From: JAKLQR01 sp963753165
Lineage (GTDB): Bacteria > Nitrospirota > Thermodesulfovibrionia > Thermodesulfovibrionales > SM23-35
Assembly (NCBI GenBank): GCA_963753165.1
Contig: CAVWBP010000024.1
Location: forward strand, 101,746 to 165,745
Direction: 5' to 3'
DNA length: 64,000 bases
Position numbers and translations under genes: made by a program. Below are positions 16,093 through 24,817 of this stretch, piece by piece (within the stretch, counting starts at the first letter, position 1; each line of letters opens with the position of its first letter). A model generated the notes under the pieces. It did not search any database, had not been told where the DNA came from, and saw only the letters and a program-made list of their open reading frames with translations.

Positions 16093-16998
16093 TTACGGCG
16101 GGCATTTGGCACATACGGATACAAAGAGTGATGTGGACAGATACCGGTCTCCCCGGTCAGGGAGAAGGACAACGATAACCCCGTCTTTCAGTTCGCTTGA
16201 TTTCCTGAGTGCGATATTCATCGCAGCGCCGCTTGACATTCCGACAAACATCCCCTCTTTGACCGCGAGTTTCCTTGTGGTATCGAATGCTTCTTCGTCG
16301 TTTACATAATAATGCTCGTCGATCCTGCCCGGGTCGAATATCTTCGGTACGATCGACTCAGACATGTTCTTGAGCCCCTGAATGCGGTGGCGCGCAACCG
16401 GTTCCACGCCGATAATTTCTATATCCTTGTTATACTCCTTGAGTCTCTTGCTGACTCCCATGAGTGTTCCCGTTGTTCCCATGCCCGCGATAAAGTGCGT
16501 AACGCGACCTTCCGTCTGTTCGATGATCTCTTTCCCTGTGGTTTCATAATGTGCAAGGACATTCGCTTCGTTATCGAACTGGTTCGGCATGAAGTATCTC
16601 CCCGGTTCCTCGTCGAATATTTTGTGGACAAGACGGATTGCGCCGTCTGTTGCTTCCTCGGAAGGACTCAGAATAAGCTCTGCACCGAAGGCCTCGAGAA
16701 TCCTCCTCCGCTCGATGCTTACGCAGGCAGGCATGGTGAGTTTCACGCGGTACTGCTTTGCGGAAGCGACCATGGCAAGACCTATCCCGGTATTCCCTGA
16801 CGTCGCTTCGAGAATGATCTTCTCCTTCGTCAGGGTTCCCGCTTTTTCCGCTGCCTCTATCATGAAGAGGGCAATACGGTCTTTGACAGAACCGCTGGGG
16901 TTATTCCCCTCGAGTTTCGCGAACAGCTTCACCCGGGGGTTCGGGTTCATTTCTATGGCCGTTATCGGGGTATTCCCAATGCACTGAAGGATGCCCAT
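16093..16998 (-). CDS. cysM: Cysteine synthase (O-acetylserine sulfhydrylase family)
   Basis: PLP enzyme making cysteine from O-acetylserine (or O-phosphoserine) and sulfide, 301 residues. The start MGILQCIGNTPIT contains the family's IGNTP motif, and NNPSGSVKDRIA holds the PLP lysine. EATSGNTGIGLAMVA is the substrate loop, and GMGTTGTLMGVSKRLKE binds the cofactor phosphate. A C-terminal CAKC pair is unusual. It is closer to CysM than CysK by overall feel; the distinction is uncertain. It is inserted between the PBP2 and rodA genes of a cell-shape cluster, and its start lies 98 bases inside the PBP2 frame as read. Confidence 0.88.
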   Translation of the reverse strand: MGILQCIGNTPITAIEMNPNPRVKLFAKLEGNNPSGSVKDRIALFMIEAAEKAGTLTKEKIILEATSGNTGIGLAMVASAKQYRVKLTMPACVSIERRRILEAFGAELILSPSEEATDGAIRLVHKIFDEEPGRYFMPNQFDNEANVLAHYETTGKEIIEQTEGRVTHFIAGMGTTGTLMGVSKRLKEYNKDIEIIGVEPVARHRIQGLKNMSESIVPKIFDPGRIDEHYYVNDEEAFDTTRKLAVKEGMFVGMSSGAAMNIALRKSSELKDGVIVVLLPDRGDRYLSTSLFVSVCAKCPP

Positions 16999-18781
16999 TG
17001 TCTATTATACTGGAAGTTTCTCCGGAACGGTCAAGCGGTTGCAGGGATTTCATATATTCCTCGATTGCGATTTTCGCGATCGGGGCAGCGGCCCCTCCCC
17101 CGTGTCCTCCGTGCTCGACAAGGACGGCAAGGGCTATTTCGGGCTTTTCAACCGGTGCGAATGCCACAAACCATGCATGGTCTCTGAACCGCTCGGCCTG
17201 TGAAGAGACGCCGCTTTTCATCGATACGACCTGAGCGGTCCCTGTTTTGCCTCCGACAGAGAAGGATGATTTTGCAGCCCATCCTGTGCCGCCTCCTTCA
17301 TTCACGACGCCGAAAAGACCTTTTTTTACAATCTCCATGTTCTCGGCGCTTGCCTTCGTCCGCCCGGTAAGGACCGGGGGTGAATCCTTAATGAGTGTGG
17401 GCTTATAAATGTTTCCCCCGTTTGCCACGGTATTCATCATAAGAGCCATCTGGATCGGTGTGGCGGCAATGTATCCCTGGCCTATTGCAGCAATAAACGT
17501 TTCTCCCAGATACCAGGGAAGTTTCATGGTCTGGAGTTTCCACTGCGAGTTCGGTATAAGGCCCCGGCGTTCCGATCCGAGTTCGATCCCGGTTTCTGTT
17601 CCAAGCCCCAGGCTTGTTGCATATTCGTAGATTTTATCGATTCCGAGGCGCTTCCCTACTTCATAAAAAAATACGTCGCAGGATTCTACAATTGCCTTAT
17701 GAAGAGAAACCGTACCATGTCCCTCTCTGCGCCAGCAGCCGAACCGCCAGCTGCCATATTGTATTCCACCCCTGCAGTCCACTTTCGTCTCAGGGGTGAT
17801 GACTTTCTGTTCAAGTCCCGCAATGGCAGTGACGATCTTAAATGTAGAGCCCGGAGGGTACTGGCTCTGGAGCGCCCTGTTCAGCATGGGGTTCTTCTTG
17901 TCATTGATGATCTCCTGCCAGTTTTCCTGTGTTATTCCTCTCGTGAAGAGATTGGGATCGAAGGAAGGTTTGCTGATCAGGCCGAGAATCTCTCCGGTGT
18001 CCGGTTTCAGCGCGACGAGGGCCCCCGCCCTCTCTCCGAAGGCTTTCTCCGCCTCTTTCTGGAGATTGAGTTCGATGCTGAGGGTAATGTCCGTGCCCTT
18101 TATCGGGGGCTTCTCCTGAAGGAACCGTATCTCTTTGCCGAGGGCGTTCACTTCAATAACCCGCTTGCCGGGAGTCCCCCTGAGAACCGAATCGAAAAGT
18201 TTCTCAACACCCCATTGTCCGATGAAGGTGTCCGGAGATATATCTCTGAACGCGGGATCTTTCGCCTGGGCAGGGCTCAATTTCCCGAGATACCCGATGA
18301 GGTGAGAAGCGACATTCCCATGAATATATTCCCTGTTCACTTCGATGTCGACAAAAAGACCGGGAAAATCAGAACGCCTCGCTTCAATGTACGCGACTTC
18401 TTCAAAAGGCAGTCCGTGTTTCAGGCGGACGGGGACAAAAGGACTTGATCCGCTTTCGCGCACTATTTCACTGATTTCTGCCGCGGGCATATTGAGAAGC
18501 GTCGAGAGCTGATGAAGTCTGCTCCGGTCGAATTCATTCGGAATAAGAGAAACGGAATAATAAGGGAAGTTTTTTACGAGCGGGACCCCGTTCCTGTCAA
18601 AAATGATCCCGCGTGGCGCCGGGGTATCAATAATCCTCATCCTGTTCGCTTCCGACAGTCTTCTGTACTCATCTCCCTGGAGGATCTGCAGTTGCCAGAG
18701 CCTCAGGATGAGAAGAAAGACCAGTACGATAACCAGGTAGCTCACGACCAGGATTCTTTCTGATGTATCTTCCCTCTGCAT
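16901..18781 (-). CDS. mrdA: Penicillin-binding protein 2 (elongasome transpeptidase)
   Basis: Cross-links lateral-wall peptidoglycan with RodA; 626 residues as read. A single N-terminal membrane anchor (VLVFLLILRLWQLQILQGDE) leads into the PBP dimerisation domain (RGIIFDRNGVPLVKN) and the transpeptidase domain, with the SxxK motif PGSTFKIVTAI and the KTG motif GGKTGTAQVV. The last about 32 residues (after SGETSS) look non-native and overlap the cysM start. One missing base near there would end the protein at TAATAG (PVEKLPV-like end), 3 bases before the cysM ATG. The extension may therefore be an artefact. Confidence 0.93.
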   Translation of the reverse strand: MQREDTSERILVVSYLVIVLVFLLILRLWQLQILQGDEYRRLSEANRMRIIDTPAPRGIIFDRNGVPLVKNFPYYSVSLIPNEFDRSRLHQLSTLLNMPAAEISEIVRESGSSPFVPVRLKHGLPFEEVAYIEARRSDFPGLFVDIEVNREYIHGNVASHLIGYLGKLSPAQAKDPAFRDISPDTFIGQWGVEKLFDSVLRGTPGKRVIEVNALGKEIRFLQEKPPIKGTDITLSIELNLQKEAEKAFGERAGALVALKPDTGEILGLISKPSFDPNLFTRGITQENWQEIINDKKNPMLNRALQSQYPPGSTFKIVTAIAGLEQKVITPETKVDCRGGIQYGSWRFGCWRREGHGTVSLHKAIVESCDVFFYEVGKRLGIDKIYEYATSLGLGTETGIELGSERRGLIPNSQWKLQTMKLPWYLGETFIAAIGQGYIAATPIQMALMMNTVANGGNIYKPTLIKDSPPVLTGRTKASAENMEIVKKGLFGVVNEGGGTGWAAKSSFSVGGKTGTAQVVSMKSGVSSQAERFRDHAWFVAFAPVEKPEIALAVLVEHGGHGGGAAAPIAKIAIEEYMKSLQPLDRSGETSSIIDNGHPSVHWEYPDNGHRNEPEPPGEAVRETRGE

Positions 18782-18792
18782 TTCCTCAGCCT

Positions 18793-19254
18793 CTAAATAT
18801 TTTGATGAAGGTCCTTCGGTTTCAGGAAAATTCCTGCCGGGGCATTGATCAGGGACTGCACGAGGATGACAACTGATGCGGCCCCGGCGCCTGCCGGCAT
18901 CTTGTCGAAAATGCCTCTCATGAGAAATACGAGCGACCCGTCCAGAAAGGTGAGCAGCGCAATACTGAGAATTCCCAGATAGGGGGTCCAGATGAAAAAT
19001 CTGCTATAGAGGAGGGAAGACAGGTATCCCACAAGACTTTTACTGAGCAGGTGCGGTCCAAGGAACGCGCCGGAAAGGCTGTCCTCGACAATACCGATCA
19101 GCGCACCGTAGAGCATGCCCTTCATCTCACGTCCCTTAATCCCGGCATAACAGGCAAGGAGGACGGTCAGGTTCGGAGTTATCTGGTGGAACGAGAGGCT
19201 CCCCTGAAGCACGAGCAGAAAAAATAAAATTATCGGTACGACTATGTACTTCAT
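18793..19254 (-). CDS. mreD: MreD, rod-shape membrane protein
   Basis: A small integral membrane protein (153 residues) of the elongasome that scaffolds MreC and MreB. It is almost entirely hydrophobic, with five or so membrane segments. The segment LTVLLACYAGIKGREMKGMLYGALIGIVEDSL with its Gly/Glu-Asp pattern is typical of MreD. The start overlaps the mreC stop by 4 bases, and the PBP2 gene follows after 11 bases, giving the standard mreBCD-mrdA order. Confidence 0.9.
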   Translation of the reverse strand: MKYIVVPIILFFLLVLQGSLSFHQITPNLTVLLACYAGIKGREMKGMLYGALIGIVEDSLSGAFLGPHLLSKSLVGYLSSLLYSRFFIWTPYLGILSIALLTFLDGSLVFLMRGIFDKMPAGAGAASVVILVQSLINAPAGIFLKPKDLHQNI

Positions 19255-20039
19255 CCCTTTGTGATGATTACTACAATTTCGAGATGGGTGTCCTCTACAA
19301 ACGGGATGACTTCAATATCCTGAAAAAAGCCTGCTTCCTTTTTGTTCACTTTTGAGACATATCCAAGCGGGATACCCTGAGGGAAGAGGGTATCGAGCCC
19401 CGAGGTGATGAGAACCTCTCCCTCTTTCACCTCATCTTCGTGCGGGATGTATTTCAACATACATCTCCTGGATCCGGTTCCCGAAAGAATGCCTTCGATC
19501 CTGCTCTCCTGCAGTCTGGCTGCAGCAGAAAAACTGATGTCGTTTATCAGCAGCAGATGTGAATACGAAGTGAAGACATCAGAGATTTTTCCTGCGATGC
19601 CCCGTTCGGTAACCGCGATCATATCTTTCTGTATCCCGTCCGAAAGCCCCTTGTCGATCACTACTGTTTTCGACCAGAAGTCTGTGCCTCTGCCGATAAC
19701 ACGCGCAGCAGTCACATGCCGGGGCTCATGTTCTTTGAGTGCGAGCAGCGCACTGAGCCTTTTATTTTCCTGAATAGCTTCATGGTAAGCCTGCTCTTCC
19801 TGCAGCATCCGCGAAAGCTCTTTCCTGAGCCTGATATTTTCACTTTCTCTGATCAGCATTCTCCGGAAGGGGGCAGAGAGGGAATCTTTCAGCGATGTCT
19901 TCGCATCATACAACCTGTCGAGGACGGCATGGAGAGACTTGAGCGGCAACAGATGCTGCCTGTTGCTCTGATAGGTCATTACGCTGAGTGAGAGCAAGAG
20001 AATCGCGAGGAGAATGAGAAGGAGCCACTTCTTCGGCAT
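19251..20039 (-). CDS. mreC: MreC, rod-shape periplasmic scaffold
   Basis: A 262-residue bitopic protein: N-terminal TM (LLLILLAILLLSLSVMTY), a coiled coil (about 60-105, ending ENKRLSALLALKE) and the two-beta-barrel MreC domain (VIGRGTDFWSKTVVIDKG, then GLSDGIQKDMIAVTERGIAG). It bridges PBP2 in the periplasm and MreB/MreD. The start overlaps the mreB stop by one base. Confidence 0.94.
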   Translation of the reverse strand: MPKKWLLLILLAILLLSLSVMTYQSNRQHLLPLKSLHAVLDRLYDAKTSLKDSLSAPFRRMLIRESENIRLRKELSRMLQEEQAYHEAIQENKRLSALLALKEHEPRHVTAARVIGRGTDFWSKTVVIDKGLSDGIQKDMIAVTERGIAGKISDVFTSYSHLLLINDISFSAAARLQESRIEGILSGTGSRRCMLKYIPHEDEVKEGEVLITSGLDTLFPQGIPLGYVSKVNKKEAGFFQDIEVIPFVEDTHLEIVVIITKG

Positions 20040-21073
20040 TACAGGTTGATGGCAACCCTGCGCAGAAGGTCGAGTTCATCGAGCATCTTTCCGACACCGC
20101 GCACGACTGCGGTGAGAGGATCTTCTGCAACAAAGACCGGGAGACCTGTCTCCTCGCGAATGAGAAGATCAAGTCCCCTGAGGAGAGCGCCGCCTCCCGC
20201 GAGGATAATTCCCTTGTCCACAATATCCGATGCGAGTTCAGGAGGAGTGTTCTCGAGCACGACTTTGATGGTATCGAGGATGACATTCACCGGTTCAGCG
20301 AGGGCTTCCCGGATCTCTTCTTCATGGATTATGATCGTCTTTGGTATCCCTGAGATAAGGTCCCTTCCCTTTACCTCCATGGTTCGTGTTTCGCTTCCCT
20401 CCGTCTGATAGGCGGAGCCGACATTGATTTTTATCTGTTCAGCGGTCATATCGCCGATCATGAGATTGAACTTGCGCTTGATGAATGCCATAATGGCTTC
20501 GTCCATTTTATCGCCGCTTGCCCGGACTGCCTTGCTGTATACAACCCCGTCGAGAGATATTACCGCGACATCCGTTGTTCCGCCGCCGATATCGACAATG
20601 ATATTGCCGGAAGGTTCCCCGACCGGAAGACCGACTCCTATCGCAGCGGCCATTGGTTCACCGATGAGATAGACTTCCCGTGCTCCCGATACCTGCGCCG
20701 CGTCCTTTACTGCACGCTGTTCAACCTGGGTAATCCCTGAGGGGACGCCGATGATCACTCTCGGGGATACAAAGCTGCGCCTGTTATGCACCTTGGTGAT
20801 GAAATACTTCAGCATCTCTCCCGTGGCATCGAAATCTGCGATCACGCCGTCCTTCATCGGTCTTATCGCCATGATATTTGCCGGAGTTTTACCGAGCATC
20901 CTTTTGGCCTCTGCACCGACGGCAACAGGCTTTTTGTCATCTTTTCGCAGCACCACGACAGACGGTTCATTGCAGACAATGCCTTTGCCTCTCATGAATA
21001 CGAGGGTATTTGCTGTGCCGAGGTCGATAGCAAGGTCGTTAGAAAACATGCCGAGTATTTTATGGAAAAACAT
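20039..21073 (-). CDS. mreB: MreB, actin-like rod-shape protein
   Basis: Bacterial actin (344 residues) that forms membrane-bound filaments directing lateral cell-wall synthesis. The phosphate-1 motif DLGTANTLVFMRGKG, phosphate-2 IVDIGGGTTDVAVIS and adenosine motif IILAGGGALLRGLD are all intact, and an amphipathic N-terminus (MFFHKILGMFSNDLAID) is present. Its presence with mreCD and rodA indicates a rod or curved-rod cell. It begins at the base where the RDD gene ends. Confidence 0.97.
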   Translation of the reverse strand: MFFHKILGMFSNDLAIDLGTANTLVFMRGKGIVCNEPSVVVLRKDDKKPVAVGAEAKRMLGKTPANIMAIRPMKDGVIADFDATGEMLKYFITKVHNRRSFVSPRVIIGVPSGITQVEQRAVKDAAQVSGAREVYLIGEPMAAAIGVGLPVGEPSGNIIVDIGGGTTDVAVISLDGVVYSKAVRASGDKMDEAIMAFIKRKFNLMIGDMTAEQIKINVGSAYQTEGSETRTMEVKGRDLISGIPKTIIIHEEEIREALAEPVNVILDTIKVVLENTPPELASDIVDKGIILAGGGALLRGLDLLIREETGLPVFVAEDPLTAVVRGVGKMLDELDLLRRVAINL

Positions 21074-21510
21074 TATTCCTCCTGTTTTGCCTGGGGGTTG
21101 TTCACAGGGCTGTCGATTACCAGGGTTTTGGCAATCTCATCTCCAATGCGCATTCCGTTTCTGCTGCCGAGCAGGACTATGAATTCAAGGCCTATCACCA
21201 GGAGAATAAATACCCAGCCAACCCAGAGTGTATGGAAAAGAAAATACCCCAGTGCCAAGGTGCTGTTCCTGAGTACGGAATCTCTGAATGTACAGGGGCT
21301 GGAAGTATCGGCAGAAACAACCCTGAGACCGATGAGTTTTTTCCCGATACTTCTCCCGTCAAAGAAACCATCTCCTATTAAAAGATAGGCAAGTCCTGCA
21401 AAGAAACCGGCCTTCGGTATCAACTCTGCTGCTGCTGCAATGAGAATAAAGTCGAGGATTTTTGCGACAGTCCGTACAAACAATCCTGCCCGTTTCAATT
21501 CCTCAGACAT
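21073..21510 (-). CDS. RDD family membrane protein
   Basis: A 145-residue protein with three hydrophobic segments and the RDD layout: an Arg and Asp in the first TM region (RTVAKILDFILIAAAAELI), a conserved GRSIGKKLIGLRVV loop, and a long final TM hairpin. Function is unknown; RDD proteins have been linked to transport and sodium tolerance. It is translationally coupled to mreB (the last base of its stop is the first base of the mreB start), so it is transcribed with the shape genes. Confidence 0.8.
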   Translation of the reverse strand: MSEELKRAGLFVRTVAKILDFILIAAAAELIPKAGFFAGLAYLLIGDGFFDGRSIGKKLIGLRVVSADTSSPCTFRDSVLRNSTLALGYFLFHTLWVGWVFILLVIGLEFIVLLGSRNGMRIGDEIAKTLVIDSPVNNPQAKQEE

Positions 21511-21842
21511 TCAAAAATCTTAACAAAGAGCAGTTTCTTTTTGCAAGGGATGAAGCACGGAACTTGCCGGATTCCCGGTTAATTTCGGAATATTAACAAG
21601 CCTACCCCATATTCCTCACAAATTCCCGGATGAATAGGGAGGATATCCCGAAAGCCTTCGGGACTCATTCTCACCCTGAAACCTGTTGAGACCATGAATG
21701 CCCGGTTTTTGCACTGAGAACGCAGGGATATTTTTTAGCATATGATTAATATTTATTGGGGGTTGTAATTTCGACTGGAGTTGGTTTAATCTTTCATATC
21801 TCATATTGTTAGTTTATCCGTAAGTTTCAACCGGAGTTTTTT
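21511..21842. other. Divergent intergenic region, 332 bases, no gene
   Basis: Separates the minus-strand mre operon from the plus-strand rdgB gene. It contains a perfect 7-bp hairpin (TCCCGAA-AGCC-TTCGGGA, 21646-21663) without a T-tract, and a plausible weak promoter for rdgB (TTGGTT 21781-21786, 17 bases, TATTGT 21804-21809). I see no coding sequence or known riboswitch. Confidence 0.5.
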
Positions 21843-22460
21843 ATGGAAATAGTCCTTGCTACGAAAAACAAGAAAAAGGTCGAGGAGATAAGAAGAATCA
21901 CCGGGGGGACCGGGATCAAAATCCTGACCATGGATGATTTCCCCGGATGTCCGGAGGCCGAGGAGGATGGCGACACCTTCGAGGAGAATGCGGTCAAAAA
22001 AGCCGTTGCGGTCGCAAAATATACCGGAAAAACTGCCCTTGCCGATGATTCAGGCCTTGAAGTCGACGCATTAGGGGGCGAACCGGGAACCAGGTCCGCA
22101 CGGTACTCAGGAGAGGGTGCGGACGACAAAAGTAACGTCGGGAAATTGCTTTATGCAATGAGGGCTTTTCATGAAGGGGAAAGGAGAGGGCGTTTCGTCT
22201 GCTGTATCGCCCTTGCATCGCCTGACGGGGAGATACGGACATTTTTTGGGCATGCAGAGGGCACCATAGGGAACGCGCCAAAGGGGTCGCATGGATTCGG
22301 GTACGACCCGGTCTTTTATCCCGTTGGGTTCCCCCGAACGTTCGCAGAAATGAGTAACGGGGAAAAAGATGCCCTGAGCCACCGGGGGAAAGGCACTGGA
22401 AGAGTTAAAAAAGCATTTAAAATCAATTTGTTAATATATCTCTTGCTAATCTTAATTTGA
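21843..22460 (+). CDS. rdgB: XTP/dITP diphosphatase (RdgB/HAM1 family)
   Basis: House-cleaning enzyme that hydrolyses dITP and XTP to monophosphates; 205 residues. The N-terminal substrate motif MEIVLATKNKKKVEEIRRI, the metal site ALADDSGLEVDALGGEPG and the C-terminal GSHGFGYDPVFYPVG, with AEMSNGEKDALSHRGKG, are all intact. The last dozen residues (INLLIYLLLILI) are unusually hydrophobic for the family and probably not structural. A separate hairpin downstream may end its transcript before adk. Confidence 0.95.
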   Translation: MEIVLATKNKKKVEEIRRITGGTGIKILTMDDFPGCPEAEEDGDTFEENAVKKAVAVAKYTGKTALADDSGLEVDALGGEPGTRSARYSGEGADDKSNVGKLLYAMRAFHEGERRGRFVCCIALASPDGEIRTFFGHAEGTIGNAPKGSHGFGYDPVFYPVGFPRTFAEMSNGEKDALSHRGKGTGRVKKAFKINLLIYLLLILI

Positions 22461-22582
22461 TTAATAAGGAATTCTTATCGTTCTATGAGAAATATGAATT
22501 TGACTTAAACAGAGAGGGTGCATATAGTTATATGTCTGTATTTTTATTTTTTAAGTTCTGCCACGTAATTTTTTAGTTTACG

Positions 22583-22620
22583 AAACAAGCACATTGCTTA
22601 TGGGAATGTGTTTTGTTTTG
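22583..22620 (+). terminator. Putative rho-independent terminator after rdgB
   Basis: An AT-rich stem of about 12 pairs with a small internal loop (AAACAAGCACATT 22583-22595 against 22605-22618), loop GCTTATGGG, running into a T-rich stretch. It lies in the 221-base gap between rdgB and adk, where I see no gene. The stem is weak, so it could also be a leader structure of adk. Confidence 0.4.
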
Positions 22621-22681
22621 ACTAATTTGTTGTTTTAGCCGTTTTTTAATTTTCATCAAAAAATTCAACGGGGGTACAACT

Positions 22682-23329
22682 ATGAGAATTGTGTTGCTTG
22701 GCGCACCAGGTGCTGGAAAAGGGACTCAGGCAAAGAAATTGATCGAGAAATATGGCATGCCGCAGATTTCGACAGGGGATCTTTTAAGGGCAGCGGTTTC
22801 CGCAGGCACTTCCCTCGGCAAAGAGGCAAAGTCATACATGGACAAAGGCGAACTTGTTCCCGACAGTGTTGTCTTGGGTATGGTCGGGGAGAGGCTCAAA
22901 CAGGATGATTGCAAAAAAGGTTATATCCTCGACGGATTTCCGAGAAATACCGCCCAGGCGGAAGCACTCGACAAAATGCTCGATTCGCTCAATATGTCGC
23001 TCTCAGGAGCGCTCAGTGTTGATGTGCCTTTTGAAGATTTAATGAAGAGACTGACCGGAAGAAGAACCTGCAAATCATGCGGTCAGATGTACAATATTTA
23101 TTTCGGCCCGCCCAAGAAGGAAGGAGCCTGCGATAAATGCAGCGGCGACCTGTTCCAGAGGGATGACGACAAGGAAGCTACCATTAAAAAGAGGCTTGAA
23201 GTGTACACTGCCCAGACAGAACCGCTGATCGGATATTACAAGAATAAAGGAATCCTGAAGTCGGTTTCCGGTACCGGCAGCATCGACGAGATATTCAAGA
23301 AAGTCTGTGAGACATTAGGTCTTCAGTAA
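22682..23329 (+). CDS. adk: Adenylate kinase, zinc-binding long-LID type
   Basis: Interconverts ATP + AMP and 2 ADP; 215 residues. P-loop GAPGAGKGTQAKKL, the AMP-binding region ISTGDLLRAAV, and the LID with four cysteines (CKSCGQMYNIYF, then CDKCSGDLFQRDDD) that would bind Zn. It lies 50 bases upstream of sat. This placement makes metabolic sense: APS reduction releases AMP, and sulfate activation consumes ATP, so adenylate kinase recycles the AMP made by AprBA. Confidence 0.97.
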   Translation: MRIVLLGAPGAGKGTQAKKLIEKYGMPQISTGDLLRAAVSAGTSLGKEAKSYMDKGELVPDSVVLGMVGERLKQDDCKKGYILDGFPRNTAQAEALDKMLDSLNMSLSGALSVDVPFEDLMKRLTGRRTCKSCGQMYNIYFGPPKKEGACDKCSGDLFQRDDDKEATIKKRLEVYTAQTEPLIGYYKNKGILKSVSGTGSIDEIFKKVCETLGLQ

Positions 23330-23379
23330 ATAAAAAATTCAAGCTTTGTCTTGAAAATATAACAAAGGAGGAAATAGTC

Positions 23380-24600
23380 ATGGCTTTAGTAAATCCACAT
23401 GGAAAAGAGAAGAAACTGAATCCCCTCTTGCTGACAGGGGCAGAACTGGAAGCAGAGAAGAAAGAAAGCAGCAGGACTGAAAAAGATCAATATCGGCTCA
23501 CGTGAAACCGGTGACCTTATCATGATGGGTATCGGCGGTTTCACCCCGCTCACCGGGTTTATGACAAAGGCTGACTGGAAGGGCGTCTGCGCAGATATGA
23601 AGATGGCCGACGGCCGTTCTGGCCGATCCCGATTACTGTTTCCGCTCAAAGGCCGATGCCGACAGCATTAAGGAAGGTGAGGAGATTGCACTTTTCTCAA
23701 CGGAATTCAACGAGATCATGGCGACAATGAAAGTCTATGAGAAGTACACCATCGACAAGGCATATGAGTGCAAGGAGGTTTATAAGACTACCGATGTTGA
23801 GCACCCCGGCGTCAAGATGGTTATGGATCAGCCCGAAGTGAACCTCGCCGGACCGGTAAAGGTCCTGAGCGAAGGCACCTTCCCGACAGAGTATCCCGGT
23901 CTTTATCAGCGTCCTGCCGAGACCAGAAAGTCATTCGATGGAAAAAGGCTGGAGCCGTGTTGCCGCATTCCAGACCAGAAACCCGATGCACCGTTCACAC
24001 GAATTCCTCGCCAAGATTGCGGTAGAAGTATGCGACGGCGTTTACATCCACATGCTCCTCGGCAAACTGAAACCGGGCGATATTCCGTCGGATGTCCGCC
24101 AGAAATGTATCGACGTGCTCGTTGAGAAATACTTTGTCAAGAATACCGTTCAGGTAGGCGGATATCCGCTTGACATGAGATATGCAGGCCCGAGAGAGGC
24201 CCTTCTGCACGCAGTATTCAGGCAGAACTACGGCTGCAGCCATCTTATCGTCGGCCGCGACCATGCAGGCGTCGGCGAGTACTATGGTCCTTTTGATGCC
24301 CAGCAGATTTTTGAACAGATCCCGGCCGGTTCATTGGAGACCAAGCCGCTGAAGATCGACTGGACCTTCTATTGCAACGCATGTGAAGGCATGGCTTCCC
24401 AGAAGACCTGCCCGCACGGCAAAGACGACAGGATTCTCCTTAGCGGAACCAAGCTGAGAAAGATGCTCTCCGAGGGTGAAACGGTCACAACGAAGTTCAG
24501 CCGGCAGGAAGTCCTCGATATCCTTCAGACATACTACGCCGGTCTTACCGAGAAGGTCGAGATCAAGCTGCATAAATATGCAGAGGGCGAAAAGAAGTAG
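23380..24600 (+). CDS. sat: Sulfate adenylyltransferase (ATP sulfurylase), with four frame breaks
   Basis: First enzyme of sulfate reduction: ATP + sulfate gives APS + PPi. From the ATG at 23380 (AAGGAGG 10 bases upstream) to the stop at 24600 a 406-residue Sat can be read, the normal length for the homo-oligomeric type, but only by changing frame four times: about 23465 (+1), 23614-23617 (-1, TTT to TT), 23646-23650 (-1, in an A-run) and 23935-23940 (+1). The changes sum to zero. Signature motifs are present: QTRNPMHRSHE (nucleotide site) and GRDHAGVGEY. All protein segments are well conserved between breaks, and several breaks are in or next to homopolymers, so sequencing error is likely. 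It starts the sat-aprBA group. Confidence 0.88.
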
Positions 24601-24673
24601 TTTTTATAGAAAGAATTTGTCGGGATACAGGTGCATGCGTATACCGAAGGTATGTAGTTGTACATAAAGAATA

Positions 24674-24716
24674 GCAGATGGTAACAGAACCTGTTGCAGG
24701 GTTCGTTACCATCTGC
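24674..24716 (+). other. Strong intercistronic hairpin between sat and aprB
   Basis: A 12-bp perfect outer stem (GCAGATGGTAAC, 24674-24685, against 24705-24716) and a 5-bp inner stem (GAACC/GGTTC) separated by one bulged A, with an 8-base loop. No T-run follows, so it is not a typical terminator. Such a structure could stabilise or separate the sat and aprBA messages. No gene is convincing in the 217 bases around it. Confidence 0.7.
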
Positions 24717-24817
24717 GTATTGAGTTATGAAAGGAAAGGAGGTGGAAGACAGTCTGGTTCTCAATTATGGTTTTTCATCAATCTTTAACTTATAACAATA
24801 AAAGGAGGTGTATTTAA

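Noticed and set aside
17699..18448. Plus-strand frame antisense to PBP2
   Set aside because: The minus strand encodes a complete PBP2 with catalytic motifs in this interval.
21646..21663. Hairpin before rdgB as a terminator or riboswitch
   Set aside because: Seven base pairs without a T-tract and no match to a known riboswitch; noted only within the intergenic entry.
24727..24795. A 22-codon frame between sat and aprB with AUG
   Set aside because: No ribosome-binding site of note, no similarity, and it overlaps nothing functional; likely chance.
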